A DNA stretch of 64,000 bases from positions 1,841,481-1,905,480 of the forward strand of contig CH002567.1 of assembly GCA_000149265.1 (NCBI GenBank), read 5' to 3'. Origin of the DNA: Ciona savignyi (Eukaryota; Chordata; Ascidiacea; Phlebobranchia; Cionidae). Shown piece after piece: positions 23,228 to 33,448 of the stretch. Both the position numbers and the translations under genes were made by a program. The notes under the pieces are model-generated. The model saw nothing but the letters and a program-made list of their open reading frames with translations, was not told the origin of the DNA and searched no databases. Within the stretch, counting starts at the first letter, position 1; the number at the start of each line of letters is the position of its first letter.

Positions 23228-23524
23228 CCAATACATTCCTGAATTTTAGTTTTATAAAAATAAAGAATATCTTTTATCCAATACACTCCTGAATTTCAGT
23301 TTTTAAAAATAAAAAAATATCGTTCATCCAATACACCCCTGAATTTCAGTTTTATAAAAAGAAAAAATATTGTTCATCCAATACAATTCTGAATTTCAGT
23401 TTTATAAAAAGAAAAAAATATTGTTCATCCAATACAATCCTGATTTTCAGTTTTATAAAAATAGAGAATATTGTTTATCCAATACATTCCGGAGTTTCTG
23501 TTTCATAAAAATATTCATCAATAC
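23228..23524. repeat. 50-bp minisatellite overlapping the fucosyltransferase 3' end
   Basis: The word ccaatac recurs at 23228, 23278, 23328, 23378, 23429 and 23479, a period of 50 (once 51). Each unit also carries cctgaatttcagtttt and an ataaaaa stretch. The last unit (from about 23475) is the coding end of the fucosyltransferase, including its stop codon. Confidence 0.9.
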
Positions 23525-26500
23525 TTAGAATGATCTTCTGTTGACCTTTATAAGATTTTGCCTTCTTACAAAGTCCATCGAGTCTTAAATCTTTATAAAT
23601 CGAGTTAAACCAAGTTTTGGTCGGCTCGGGATATTCAAGCCAGTGGAAGTATTCTCTGTAAGCTGAGATGTTCTTGTCCAGATAGTTTAAATATTCAACT
23701 AATTTCGCCGGAGATTCAAAATCATCGGCGTGGATAAATGAACCAGGAGGAGCAAGCTCAATTACGTCGGACTTTCTTGGTCCCCACACGACAGGCACCC
23801 TTTTGCTTGCTATCCCGTTGTACCAGAATTTCTCTGTGATATAGTCGCGACATCTAGAAATCGATTTTCGTTTTTAGATTAAAAAAAAAAGTTTTTAATA
23901 CAATAATTTAGTATATTTTTCTATGTACACCAAATTACATTTCTATATGTATGTGCATCATGGTACATTTTATTGCGTTTTTATATAAATTGGATTTTAT
24001 AGTCCGACAGATTAGATTGGTGGGTTAGAATGTCACCTTTCTGCTTAAGCGTGGTAGGTTTAAAACTGGTCGCTAGCTTGACAGTTTTGTTCTTTGTTTA
24101 TGCACTTAATAGACATTGCCAGTACCTAGTGGAATGATGAGCTCTATCAAAACTTAAGAAACATCTGATGAATCTGAATCATACACAACAACCACAGTGT
24201 AATAACTCCGTTAACCCGATGGTGTGTGTTAAACGGCTCTTGCGTTTTCAAATTCACTGGGATAAACATTAATATCTTATATTATCCTCTATGCAAGAAA
24301 AAAACTTTTCTGTAATATTAAACACTATGTCACCAAATCGAAAAATAAAGCGACTAATTTTCCTACCTGTATGTGTTTTCAAACGCAAGGTAAAACTTAA
24401 AAGAATTTTTTTCCTCTGGCGCCATGGCATCGAATTGATCTCTGTTGTGAAAACATGCTCCATATCTCTGCACTTGCAGCCCAGCATCCACCATTTCAGC
24501 GACGTATTTCATCCGGCGCACAGCTCCAACAGTGCTACCACAGTTGCTAACCATCCAGAGCTGATAGAATAGAATATCAAAATCAACTGTTTTAAAATAA
24601 CTAAACATGATTAGACAAATAAAACATGTAAAATTTTGCTATTTGTCTGTTTGTTTTCTAGGCGGTTTCCTTAACATTGTGCAGTATGCTTTAAAGGCAT
24701 TTCACTGCACCCATTTTTTTGCGTTTTTTTCATGAGAGTACTATAGGTCACACAAAATACAAAGGCTAGAGAAGTCAAAATAGAAATTTCCTAGGAGCAA
24801 AATTATGAAAACCAATTCTAATCCTAGGAACAAACGTTAACTCTAGCTTAATTTTAACCCTTTTCCTCTTTTTTTTAAGTTTTCCCCTTTCCTAGTCCAT
24901 TGTGACTTGGTGAAATGCAACGTAAATTTAAAATTTCTTGTTTAAAATTTGTACCAATGTTTGTGTTTTTTTACAAAGGCTAAGTGTGCTAGTTACACCA
25001 ATATGCTTATTTGGGTTTCCCTTCGATTCCAAAAAGATCAAATTTTAAGTTTACTTCATATTTTTTTTCTACCTAATGCCCGTGACAGTCATATCATGTC
25101 GCCAAGTTTTTATTATCAAGATTCACTAGACGGTTGTTATTGTTTTGCGGCATGATGAATTATTAACATTTAATAGAAGGTTAGTATCTCTGGGACATGA
25201 ATTATCTAACATATACCAGAAGGTTGTTATTGTTGGGACATAAACACCAATTGTGAGTCTAGTCTTTGAATTTACCTTAGTCTGACCGGTTAGGTTAGTC
25301 TGGCGGTTTAGTTCGGCTCAATTATACAACACAATGCAATAGCTCCGGTAATCCGAGAGTGGGCGCGAGGTGATCTGACAATTGCCCGTGTGATAACCCC
25401 CTAGGTTTTCACATTCATGGGGATAACCATAAATATCCACCCCAACCTTACAGCAATGTTATGTTTGGTTTCCAGCAATTTGTCAATATTTTCCTTTCCA
25501 CTGTGGTGCTCCAGTAATCCGCGAACCAAATTCGGATCGGCATACGACGACAAAATATCCGAATCTCGCCGGTACGTCATGGTCCAGTTCATTATCCCAT
25601 CAAATTGCTTAAAATGTCTATGATGTGTATGGCGTAAGGTAGCCGAACTCTCCATAGTGTTCCAAACAAAGATTTGATCCGGCGATCTGGCAATTAGAAC
25701 CCATTACAATGTCATCTTTTTAGGTAAACTGTACAGATTGAAACACAAATTTTGCACTAAGTTAATATTTCACAGGTAACAAAGTACTACTTAAAAACGG
25801 GGTTTATCCTAGGACAGTGTACAGGATAAAATAAGTTACCGGTATTCATTTTTATTCCTAAGAATGAGAAAACGCAAGGGGCATTAACAAAAGGGCTATC
25901 ATTATATTACCTATCGCCTCTCGTCCGGTTACCAGAGCTATTGCAATATGTTGTATATGATACATACGTTGATTCAATTTACTGAAACCCATTAATCTGC
26001 TGGGTTCAGGTAACGTTCGATAAGTGCCTTGTCCAAGGACATAACTGACTAGTTAGTGACCAGTTTCAAACCTGCAACCTGTCGGCTAAAAGGCAAAGCA
26101 ATAAACCACTAGACTGTCAGACAAACATACCAGTATCGTTAGTTAACTTACCTCACATATCCATCTAAACCAACTTTTTCATCAAATGCAGTAAAATCAA
26201 AGAGGACCAATATTGCGTCATTAAACAGACTTCTGTTATATGTCAAAGTACAGTTTCCATATGTTCCAGCACCATACCCTTCCTGAATATTACCCCCTGG
26301 ATGTCTCCATGCTAATATTATTCCTTTCTCTCTGCAAAACAATCTTACTGTTGTTAAATTTACCACTTACTAATGGTATTTGAAGTAGAATTGCTAAAAA
26401 CTGGAGTGTGAATCACCAGAATATGTATTTAACTGTTGGCTATACCAAGCAGGTTGTTACCTAACCTGCATAGGCCTATACCGGTATTATATTTAATAAA

Positions 26501-27104
26501 ATTAATCTATACTTTCGTTTCTGCTTAATGTTTTTCTGTGCGTTTAACAAATAAATATGTTTAATTGAGTTCAGTGTGGTCCAACTGATTGCTTGCGGTT
26601 CAGGCAAGGTCCGTAAAGTGCCTTGCCTAAGCCCAAGGGCACAACCAATGAGTTAGCAACCAGTTTCATATCTGCAACCTTTCGGTTGGAAGGTTTCGTA
26701 ATAAACCAACAGACTATCATTCGGACTTTTTAATGGGTTACCTAAAAAAAAGCAGCAACATTTTAATAATATACAACATAAGCTTAGGTAACTGGACCGT
26801 GTCCACTAGTTACCAGACAGTAACGTGAATAAATACTTAACCGTTGGTTACAAACCAAACTTCTATTAACATCTATGGACAATTCTGACATACATGCAAG
26901 AAAAATGCTTTAACCATACCTTCGAACTTCACTGAGTTTGGCATTGCTTTCCCGTCTCTTTTGACCGATATCTCGGGTTAAAGGATACAAATTTGGCCTT
27001 TTCTCCTTGTCTAGAAGGCAATCGTCATACCAAATTATAATTAAAATTGTAGAAATATATATTATTACCAATAGTACGTTACATTTATAGGACTTTGAAA
27101 TCAT
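23475..27104 (-). CDS. Alpha-1,3-fucosyltransferase-like protein (GT10 family)
   Basis: Type II Golgi enzyme expected to move fucose from GDP-fucose to GlcNAc in alpha-1,3 or alpha-1,4 linkage. Exons on the minus strand: 26920-27104, 26152-26331, 25452-25686, 24367-24560 and 23475-23853; phases agree and give 390 residues. A short cytosolic tail precedes a membrane helix (about residues 9-26). The stem and catalytic domain show CTLTYNRSL, NWTMTYRRDSDI, MVSNCGS, FYLAFENTYR, DYITEKFWYN and VPVVWGPRKSD, the conserved GT10 donor-site motifs. Substrate and orthology to a particular FUT cannot be set from sequence alone. The extreme C-terminus is encoded by a minisatellite unit, and a SINE ends 8 bases from the exon-3 donor. 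Confidence 0.92.
24015..24283 (+). repeat. SINE, degenerate, in fucosyltransferase intron 4
   Basis: Plus-strand copy with eroded head (ggtttaaaactggtcgctagc), attgccagtacctagtgg block, body and ataaacattaatat tail. It lies in the intron between exons 4 and 5. Confidence 0.65.
24697..24918. mobile_element. MITE in fucosyltransferase intron 3
   Basis: Short terminal inverted repeats gcatttcac / gtgaaatgc (with tggtgaaatgc at the right). The core aattctaatcctaggaac resembles the core of the MITEs at 7957 and 48662. Target duplication not clear. Confidence 0.5.
25293..25438 (+). repeat. SINE 3' part beside the fucosyltransferase exon-3 donor
   Basis: Plus-strand SINE body (gcaatagctccggtaatccg, gcgcgaggtgatctgac) with a tail that stops at about 25438. 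The donor of exon 3 (minus strand) occupies 25446-25451. Confidence 0.8.
25840..26127 (-). repeat. SINE, near full length, in fucosyltransferase intron 2
   Basis: Minus-strand copy with tail side left, body, gtccaaggacataactgac block and head (aaaaggcaaagcaataaacc) in order; moderately diverged. Confidence 0.78.
26575..26728 (-). repeat. SINE 5' fragment in fucosyltransferase intron 1
   Basis: Minus-strand head and the gcctaagcccaagggcacaacc block; the 3' body is missing. Confidence 0.7.
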
Positions 27105-27170
27105 ATTTTCCCGTTAAACGTTGAGACGTACAACCAAACAAACGGGTACGTACGGTGGCAGCATAGAGTA

Positions 27171-27173
<3 letters not shown>

Positions 27174-27201
<28 letters not shown>
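27174..27201. repeat. (TA)n microsatellite upstream of the fucosyltransferase
   Basis: About 14 TA units roughly 75 bases upstream of the coding start, possibly within the promoter. Confidence 0.9.
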
Positions 27202-27205
<4 letters not shown>

Positions 27206-27209
27206 GACA

Positions 27210-28490
27210 CTCGGCTTTAAGACCCGTTTATACCAAGCGTAGATTGGCATACGGTAGCGACCATAAAAAACAAAGAAATATTCGACCAGAAAGTCGAGCT
27301 TCGCTACGCCGGGGTTTGCTCATGTAGCAAATTTCATGGGCGTATAAAAAGAGTACATTATAGTATATTTCTATGGCAAAAATGGGTTGCCATAGATACG
27401 GTAAAGTCGTAGTCATTACGTCGTAGTCGTAGTACGATTTCGATAGAAACATAAGAACTTAACGCTAATTTTTACACAGATACTTAAACTAGATTAAGTA
27501 TTTGTCCGGCCCGATGGTCTAGCGGTTAAGTGCGTCGCCTTTCAATCGAAAGGTTGCAGGTGCGAAACTGGTCGCTAGCTAGTCGGTTGTGTCCTTGGGC
27601 AAGGCACTTTACGGACATTGCCTGAACCCAGCGGATTAATGGGTTCTACCAAATTGAAGGAACGTGTCTATCATATACAACACACTGCAATAGCTCCGGT
27701 AACCCGACGATGGGCGCGAGGTGATCTGACGATTGCCCGTGTGATAACCCCTGGGGTTTTCCCATTCACGGGGATAAACATGAATATCCTATCCTCCTAT
27801 CCTATATCCTATCGTTAAACTTACCCACCACAATCGAACAAAAACAAAATTGTATTGCTGCATGCAGTTTACCAGCGAGTAAACAAACTGTGCATAAATT
27901 TATTAATATTTTACCTATAGATACGAAGATACCTGTAGCCTACAGCCTTTAAACCTCATAAACTGTATTATAAACACATTTATTGGGTTTTTTAATACAT
28001 ACTATATTTACTGTATTAATTTGCTAAACTTTAGTGATGGGAAATACCAAGCTGTCCGATGAGATTTTCTCTGCGAAATTACAAAACACCCTTGTTGTGG
28101 ACGCGGTTGCCTAAAAGTGCTGTACGCAAACGCGTACATTATTCTACTTAAAGCCCTGTTTACACCAAACTTTCGAGCGCAGCGTAGGCCACTCGGCGTA
28201 GCTCGCCGCGCGATTGTTTACACCAAGCGCAGCGTTTGTCGTGAACCGTTGTGTAAATAATCGTTATCATCAAAATGTGAATTAAAAATCCAAATTAAGT
28301 TTAAAGAACCGGTGTGCTGTTAACAACAGCAGGATGCATTCAAACATTTTTACTACCGACACTAAAGGTTTATTTATTATTACACATTTTTACATGACTT
28401 AAAACCCGTCAACACCAACTTGCGAGCGCAGCGTACTCGGGGTAGCTCGCCGCGCGACTGTTTACACCCGGAGCAGCGTTTGTCGTCTAG
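27210..28490. repeat. Dispersed repeat with a 'gtttacaccaa' core, three copies
   Basis: Related G/C-rich segments occur at about 27215-27320 (cccgtttataccaagcg), 28152-28245 (ccctgtttacaccaaac) and 28400-28485 (cccgtcaacaccaac). The last two share gagcgcagcgta, gtagctcgccgcgcg and cagcgtttgtcgt. They look like ends of a DNA transposon family, but no matching pair of termini was found. A SINE lies between the first two. Confidence 0.5.
27508..27813 (+). repeat. SINE, best full-length copy in the window
   Basis: A tRNA-like head with A-box (tggtctagcggtt) and B-box-like (ggttgcaggtgcgaaac) sites, then gtccttgggcaaggcactt, the middle block gaacccagcggattaatggg, a conserved 3' body (gcgcgaggtgatctgacg) and a (ATCCT)n tail. 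It is the reference for the other copies listed. It resembles the tRNA-headed SINE class known from Ciona; the exact family name was not verified. Confidence 0.9.
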
Positions 28491-28719
28491 TGACTAGACC
28501 TTATGGGAATTGCCACGTATATATGACAAAGTGGGAAACTCAAAACCATAAAAAAGGACAGAATTTGAATAAAAAAGAAAAAAAGTCACACTCATCTTCA
28601 GATGTAATCTATAAAAAAATAAATGTCCAAGGAATTAAACACTTTAAAAAGTGTTAGTTGCAATTTCTGTACAGTAAAAATTAAAAAAAAAAACATAGGA
28701 CACAGTTTTGTAGCAACTA

Positions 28720-28950
28720 AAACTGCTCTGCACACTGACGAGGTTCGTTAGTCGGGGGAAAAACCTACATAATGGTTTCACGTTGAGAGCTCTTTCTGTG
28801 ACCTGTAGTGCAGTGTGGGGACAATGCCACTTCCGGGAAAATAAACATACTTTGCTAAACTATATGGTGTATGACCTTATCTTTCTATTTAAGTTTACGG
28901 ACTTCAGCGCAACAAAAGCTTTTTTTAATCAGTGCCAAAGAGATAGCTGT
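28720..28950 (+). promoter_or_regulatory. Upstream block of lectin-like gene copy A, conserved in copy B
   Basis: This block is closely similar to 33035-33285 upstream of copy B. Shared words include acctgtagtgcagtgtgggg, caatgccacttccgg (an ETS-type ACTTCCGG site), tatgaccttatctttcta and cagtgccaaagagatag. It sits about 160-390 bases before the ATG and probably contains the promoter. Confidence 0.6.
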
Positions 28951-29049
28951 TTAGAGGCAAAATCATTATGGCTGTATTAAATTTCTATTTAATCATGCCC
29001 CAAGATACTTTTTTGATTTCTAGAACCGAGAGTATATCAATTTCACAAA

Positions 29050-29063
29050 CATTTTTTTTGCAG
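29050..29063 (+). promoter_or_regulatory. Splice acceptor upstream of lectin-like gene A (5' UTR intron or spliced-leader site)
   Basis: cattttttttgcag occurs 43 bases before the ATG and is matched by ctactttttcgcag 53 bases before the ATG of copy B. A splice acceptor without a visible upstream exon suits spliced-leader trans-splicing, common in Ciona, or an untranslated first exon. Confidence 0.5.
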
Positions 29064-29106
29064 GTCATGAATAACATTCTTAATAACAGCAATAATTTAC
29101 TTATTC

Positions 29107-31201
29107 ATGGAAACATTTGGTTTATTTGTCGTTTTGCATGGTTTATGCACTGCTGTTTCAGGTAAGGTTTATAAGTAAATATATTTTGTCGATTTTTAAC
29201 CACCAAACATTGTACAGTGGGCTTAGCACACCAACAAGGGCAAAATGTAATGCAATCTTATTCAAAATCGAGTACTAAAACGGAATTCGTTGGCTACTTG
29301 ATGTGCTTGAATAGTGAACCCATTTTCGTCGCGGCAACAGTTAAAACCTACCATGAATATATGCCGCACAAATTCAAATCGATAGTAACCGAATTCAACT
29401 CCTCTGGTTTCTGGATTAAATTAGAGCGAACTGACCGGTCTACGAAGTGGAATGAGGCTATCATTTTTGAATGGACGTTGTTTTTTGAAGGTGGGTTAAG
29501 ATGCGTTATATCAATATCGATTTTAGTTTTTACGAACATGATTTTGGCTGTAGTAATGGGTTTCCTATGATTCCGAATGAAACACATATTTATTTTAGTT
29601 CTTTTTTTTCACTTTTTTGCGTAACGATGGTGACAGGCATCTCCGGTCGCCATGTGATTGGCATTAAAGGGTGATCCAATCAAGTTAAATCTTAGGAATA
29701 TTAACTAGCTCATAGTTTGCGTAAACTTTTAAAATTTTGAATATAAATAAGTTGCCTACTTTTTAAAATTGTTGGCGTTTTCGGCAATATATCCGCATTG
29801 TAAAGGGATATTTGCATCAAATTTCTGAAAAAGTTAAACTTGTGCAAGGTTAATCAGAAAATCAGAATTTTAATTAAAATAACCCAGTTTTCCCCGGAAA
29901 ATATTCCCAAAATAAAATATGCTTAAACAATAATAAATACGATATTATTAAGCGTACGGAGCACTTTGAAGCTTAAGCTAATATGTATTAAATATATTTG
30001 CATTTTTTATTGTATTTTTTATGTAGAAAAACGTGAATATTTTATTTATAAAACATGGATACTAAGTTTGTATTGGTAACTCGAGAACACATAAGTTTCT
30101 GCTTGCATTAACAAACAGAATACACTTTGTATCAGATATATCAACAGTGATTGCGTAACCAGGGAACCCGATCGTTTCTGCATGCATAAAAATATAGCGT
30201 ACACTCAACAGATGGTCAAAAAATAGTGGTGGTTCACACGTGGTTCACACTTTTTGGGATCAAATATATATATTTAGGCATACTAATAGATGTGTAAGAT
30301 AGTTACAATTTATTAAAGCTCAAGTTAAATCAAAAACTTACAAATGATTAACTCGACTTGAGTCTTTTAGTAAATTACGTGGCAAGTCAATAAATTTATA
30401 AAATTACTTATTTCAATTTAACTTATGATCTGACTTCTAAAATCCTAACTTCGACTTTGTCAAATTAACGTAATTATAGCAGTAGGTCATATTAAATGTT
30501 TGTTTAACAGATTACCTGTAAATATTTAATAAGAAACCAGTAGTTAATACAGAATGAATTTTTTTTACATAAAATTAAAATTCATTTCCCACAGATGACG
30601 GTGGCATTGTTCACTCGCGGTTTTTTATTTGGATGCCCGAGTTTGGCAAGAAAGTTAACCATACTCGAGACCAAGCTGCTGAATCGTGCAAACAAATGGG
30701 CGCCTCGCTGGTTGATATTCTGGACAAGAAAATGTATGACGCAGTTTATGATTACGTCAAAATCTTTGTTTCTACATCGCGTGTACTTGTTTGGCTGGCG
30801 ATGAACTTCAACTTAACGGTTTGTGGGAACAATTTTTATATCTCTAATACAATATTGTGCACTCGTAAACAGGCAACGATATTCTCAATAACTAGCCTTG
30901 TCACGTCGATTATAAATTCGCTTAGCTTGAGTCAGTCAGTAGCGACTAAACACACCCCTTATAGATGACATCACCTTATGGAATTTTGTTTTTGTTTTCC
31001 CAGACAGAAGCGATGCTTACCAGCGAAGGCGAGCCAGCTTACAATGGAGATTGGTATCCCAATCGACCGAAATTATCTGAAACCTTCACCGCCGTAGGAA
31101 TGATGGTTAGATCTGACGAAAACAACAAAAATATCGGGCTTTGGAACCGCGAACCTGGCCGTTTACTTATTTTCGCACGTTCCCTCTGTGCAGCGCCGTG
31201 A
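29107..31201 (+). CDS. Secreted two-domain protein with C-type-lectin-like domain, copy A
   Basis: Exons 29107-29161, 29218-29490, 30595-30818 and 31004-31201 keep phase and give 249 residues. Residues 1-18 are a signal peptide (METFGLFVVLHGL...). Residues about 20-110 form a beta-type domain with EFVGYLMCLNSEPIF and SSGFWIKLERTD; it faintly recalls H-type lectins, but this is a guess. Residues about 112-249 resemble a C-type-lectin fold: AAESCKQMGASLVDILD, LVWLAMN, DWYPNRP and a late Cys (SLCAA). The inner disulfide pair and the EPN/QPD and WND calcium motifs are absent, so sugar binding of the classical kind is unlikely. It is a tandem paralogue of the gene at 33449. No named orthologue recognised. 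Confidence 0.8.
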
Positions 31202-31370
31202 ACCATTACCTTCCACCCATGCAACCGTTTTTATGGTTATAAGTTTTCCACTTTTTCATACATACGTGGAAATTCCCACAAGCTCCAGTGTATTATAATT
31301 ATTTCAATACTCTTTTAGTTTTAATATTTACCACTTACAAGTTATTTTGAGGTAAATTTTGTCGGCTATC

Positions 31371-31376
31371 AATAAA
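31371..31376 (+). terminator. Likely polyadenylation signal of lectin-like gene A
   Basis: AATAAA about 170 bases after the stop codon. Confidence 0.5.
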
Positions 31377-31716
31377 AATCGACGCCGGAAATGTTGAACA
31401 AACGCTTGCATTTTATAATAGTATATTTTGTTTTTTCGTGTGTTTTTTTTAAATTAAGAGTCGATGCAAACCACACGCGTGTCAGTTGCACTTACTAACA
31501 CTTTTAACCAGCGTTTCTGAAATTAACGCTATATAGGGATAAAAATAACAAAAATTAGTGTAATCAATATGCGCTTCCTTTCAAAGATATCACACAGTTA
31601 AACATAAAATAAAAGCGTCCACTATAAAATTACAATTACCAATTAATCATAATGTATAAAAAAATAATTAAAAGTTTTGTTACATTAAAATCACTACGTT
31701 AGCAGTTTAAAATAGA

Positions 31717-31962
31717 AGGATATAGGGTATAGGATAGGATATTCATGCTTATCCCCGTTGGGAAAACCAAGGTGGTTAACACACAGGCAATCGTCAGATC
31801 ACATCGCGCGCTCCGTCGGATTACCGGAGCTATTACAGTGTGTTGTTATGTCCGACCGGTTAGTCAGGTGGTTTAGTGCGACGCCTTATTCATGTTTATC
31901 CCCGAGAATAAAAATACCAAGGTGGTTAACACACGGGTAATCGTCAGGTCAACTTGAAGTTC
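31717..31962 (-). repeat. Composite SINE fragments
   Basis: A tail-and-body segment (31717-31845) is followed by a short plus-strand head-like piece (gtccgaccggttagtcaggtgg) and then another minus-strand tail-and-body piece. It looks like one copy inserted into or recombined with another. Confidence 0.65.
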
Positions 31963-32820
31963 GTTGAGATAACCACCGCAAACGGCACCGAAAGAAGAAA
32001 CAGAAAATTTTACTCCTAAACTTATCCTTTGATTTTTAATTTTCTACCTTCCAATTCAGTTTGCGTTTCGCTGACGAGATTTAGATTAAATGGTCACCGT
32101 ACTTGGTTTCTATTATGCATTTAGTATTTCTGTGCAATATTTCTCGACAATTGTGATATAAATAAAAAGTTAAATATACAAAGTGCCTATTTGATGTATG
32201 TACAGTGTGTAAATATGTAATCAATCGCTATACATTTGTTAGGAGAGTGAAAGACTGTTCCTGCCAAACGGCGACAGATTCGTGTCTCAGCCTGAACGTT
32301 ATAAGCGGTTTGTCGTTCACTCCGAGGAAGATTGAAATAAATTGCTTCTCCTCTTCAACGAACTCTTGATCTTTCAATAGCCGGCTACAACCATGCTTAT
32401 CATAAAGTCTTCTGGAGTTGTTAGCCAATACGGTTTGCAAATTATGGGTTAAATGTACCAGGGTTTTTTTCCAACAGACAAAAACGAAAGCACGATGGCA
32501 CTTTTGCGAATTGTCGGTGTCGATTATTCGTTAAAAGCCGACATTTTAGGACTTTTTCAAACCTCAATTTGTAAAAAATTAAATACGAACAAAATACGAT
32601 CAGTAATGTAAAAACAGTTCACATTTCTTTATTTTTATAATGAGCATGGTAAGTGTAGAACCAAGTAATACCATAAGGGTGGTTTTATTATCTATTATCC
32701 GTCAAATAACAAAGTAACACGTAAACAAGAAATAAACACGTAATGTCGTCATACCACACAGAGATATAAACTGGTGGAAACTAGCAATGGAACACGCAAG
32801 CGTATATCCTCGGACATAAT
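31963..32820. other. Spacer between the two lectin-like genes
   Basis: No gene recognised. A minus-strand open stretch at 32228-32440 lacks an ATG at its start and shows no known motif. The copy-B duplication unit begins close to 32820. Confidence 0.4.
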
Positions 32821-33034
32821 GTGAATACTAAAAGTGTCACAATCATCTTCAGCAGTTATCAAGCTAATTTGCAGAATCCCAACCCAAATTAAAGCAGTGA
32901 TCAGTCAGCTCTGAGTCCCCCTTTACAAAAAAAATAAATGTCCAATAGATTTAACACTTTTGGAAGTGTAAGTTGATATGTGTTATATGTACAGTACAAA
33001 TTTAAAAGAAATCACTATGGTACAACTCACACTG

Positions 33035-33285
33035 CTTTGCACACCTACGAGGTGCGTTAGTTTTGGTGAATAATTTGAGAGGGAAAACTACATAATGGTT
33101 TTACTTTGAAAGCGCTTTCTGTGTGACCTGTAGTGCAGTGTGGGGACAATGCCACTTCCGGGGAAATAAACACATGTTGCTAAACTGTATAGTGTATGAC
33201 CTTATCTTTCTAGTTAAGTTTTGGGACTTCAGCGCAATAAAAGCTTTTTTGTACAATCAGTGCCAAAGAGATAGATAGCTGCTTA
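33035..33285 (+). promoter_or_regulatory. Upstream block of lectin-like gene copy B
   Basis: Counterpart of 28720-28950, with the same ACTTCCGG site at about 33153-33160 and the same acctgtagtgcagtgtgggg word. The block keeps its spacing to the ATG. Confidence 0.6.
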
Positions 33286-33381
33286 GACGCACAATATTAA
33301 TGGCTGTAGTAAATTTGTATTTAATCAATTTGTATTTAAAAAGATAAATTTTTAGAACCGAGAATGTATAAATTTCACAAA

Positions 33382-33395
33382 CTACTTTTTCGCAG
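33382..33395 (+). promoter_or_regulatory. Splice acceptor upstream of lectin-like gene B
   Basis: ctactttttcgcag, 53 bases before the ATG, equivalent to the site at 29050-29063 in copy A. Confidence 0.5.
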
Positions 33396-33448
33396 GTTAG
33401 GAATAATATTCTTAATAACAGCAAGTATTAACTTTTAACAACTTATAC

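Noticed and set aside
23228..23524. CRISPR-like array
   Set aside because: Units are contiguous 50-bp tandem copies without unique spacers, in a eukaryotic gene flank.
27508..27580. Functional tRNA gene at the SINE head
   Set aside because: A and B boxes are present but the stems do not pair and the SINE body follows directly.
32228..32440. Open stretch of 70 codons on the minus strand between the lectin-like genes
   Set aside because: It has no ATG at its start, no recognised motif and no convincing acceptor; too little to call a gene or pseudogene.
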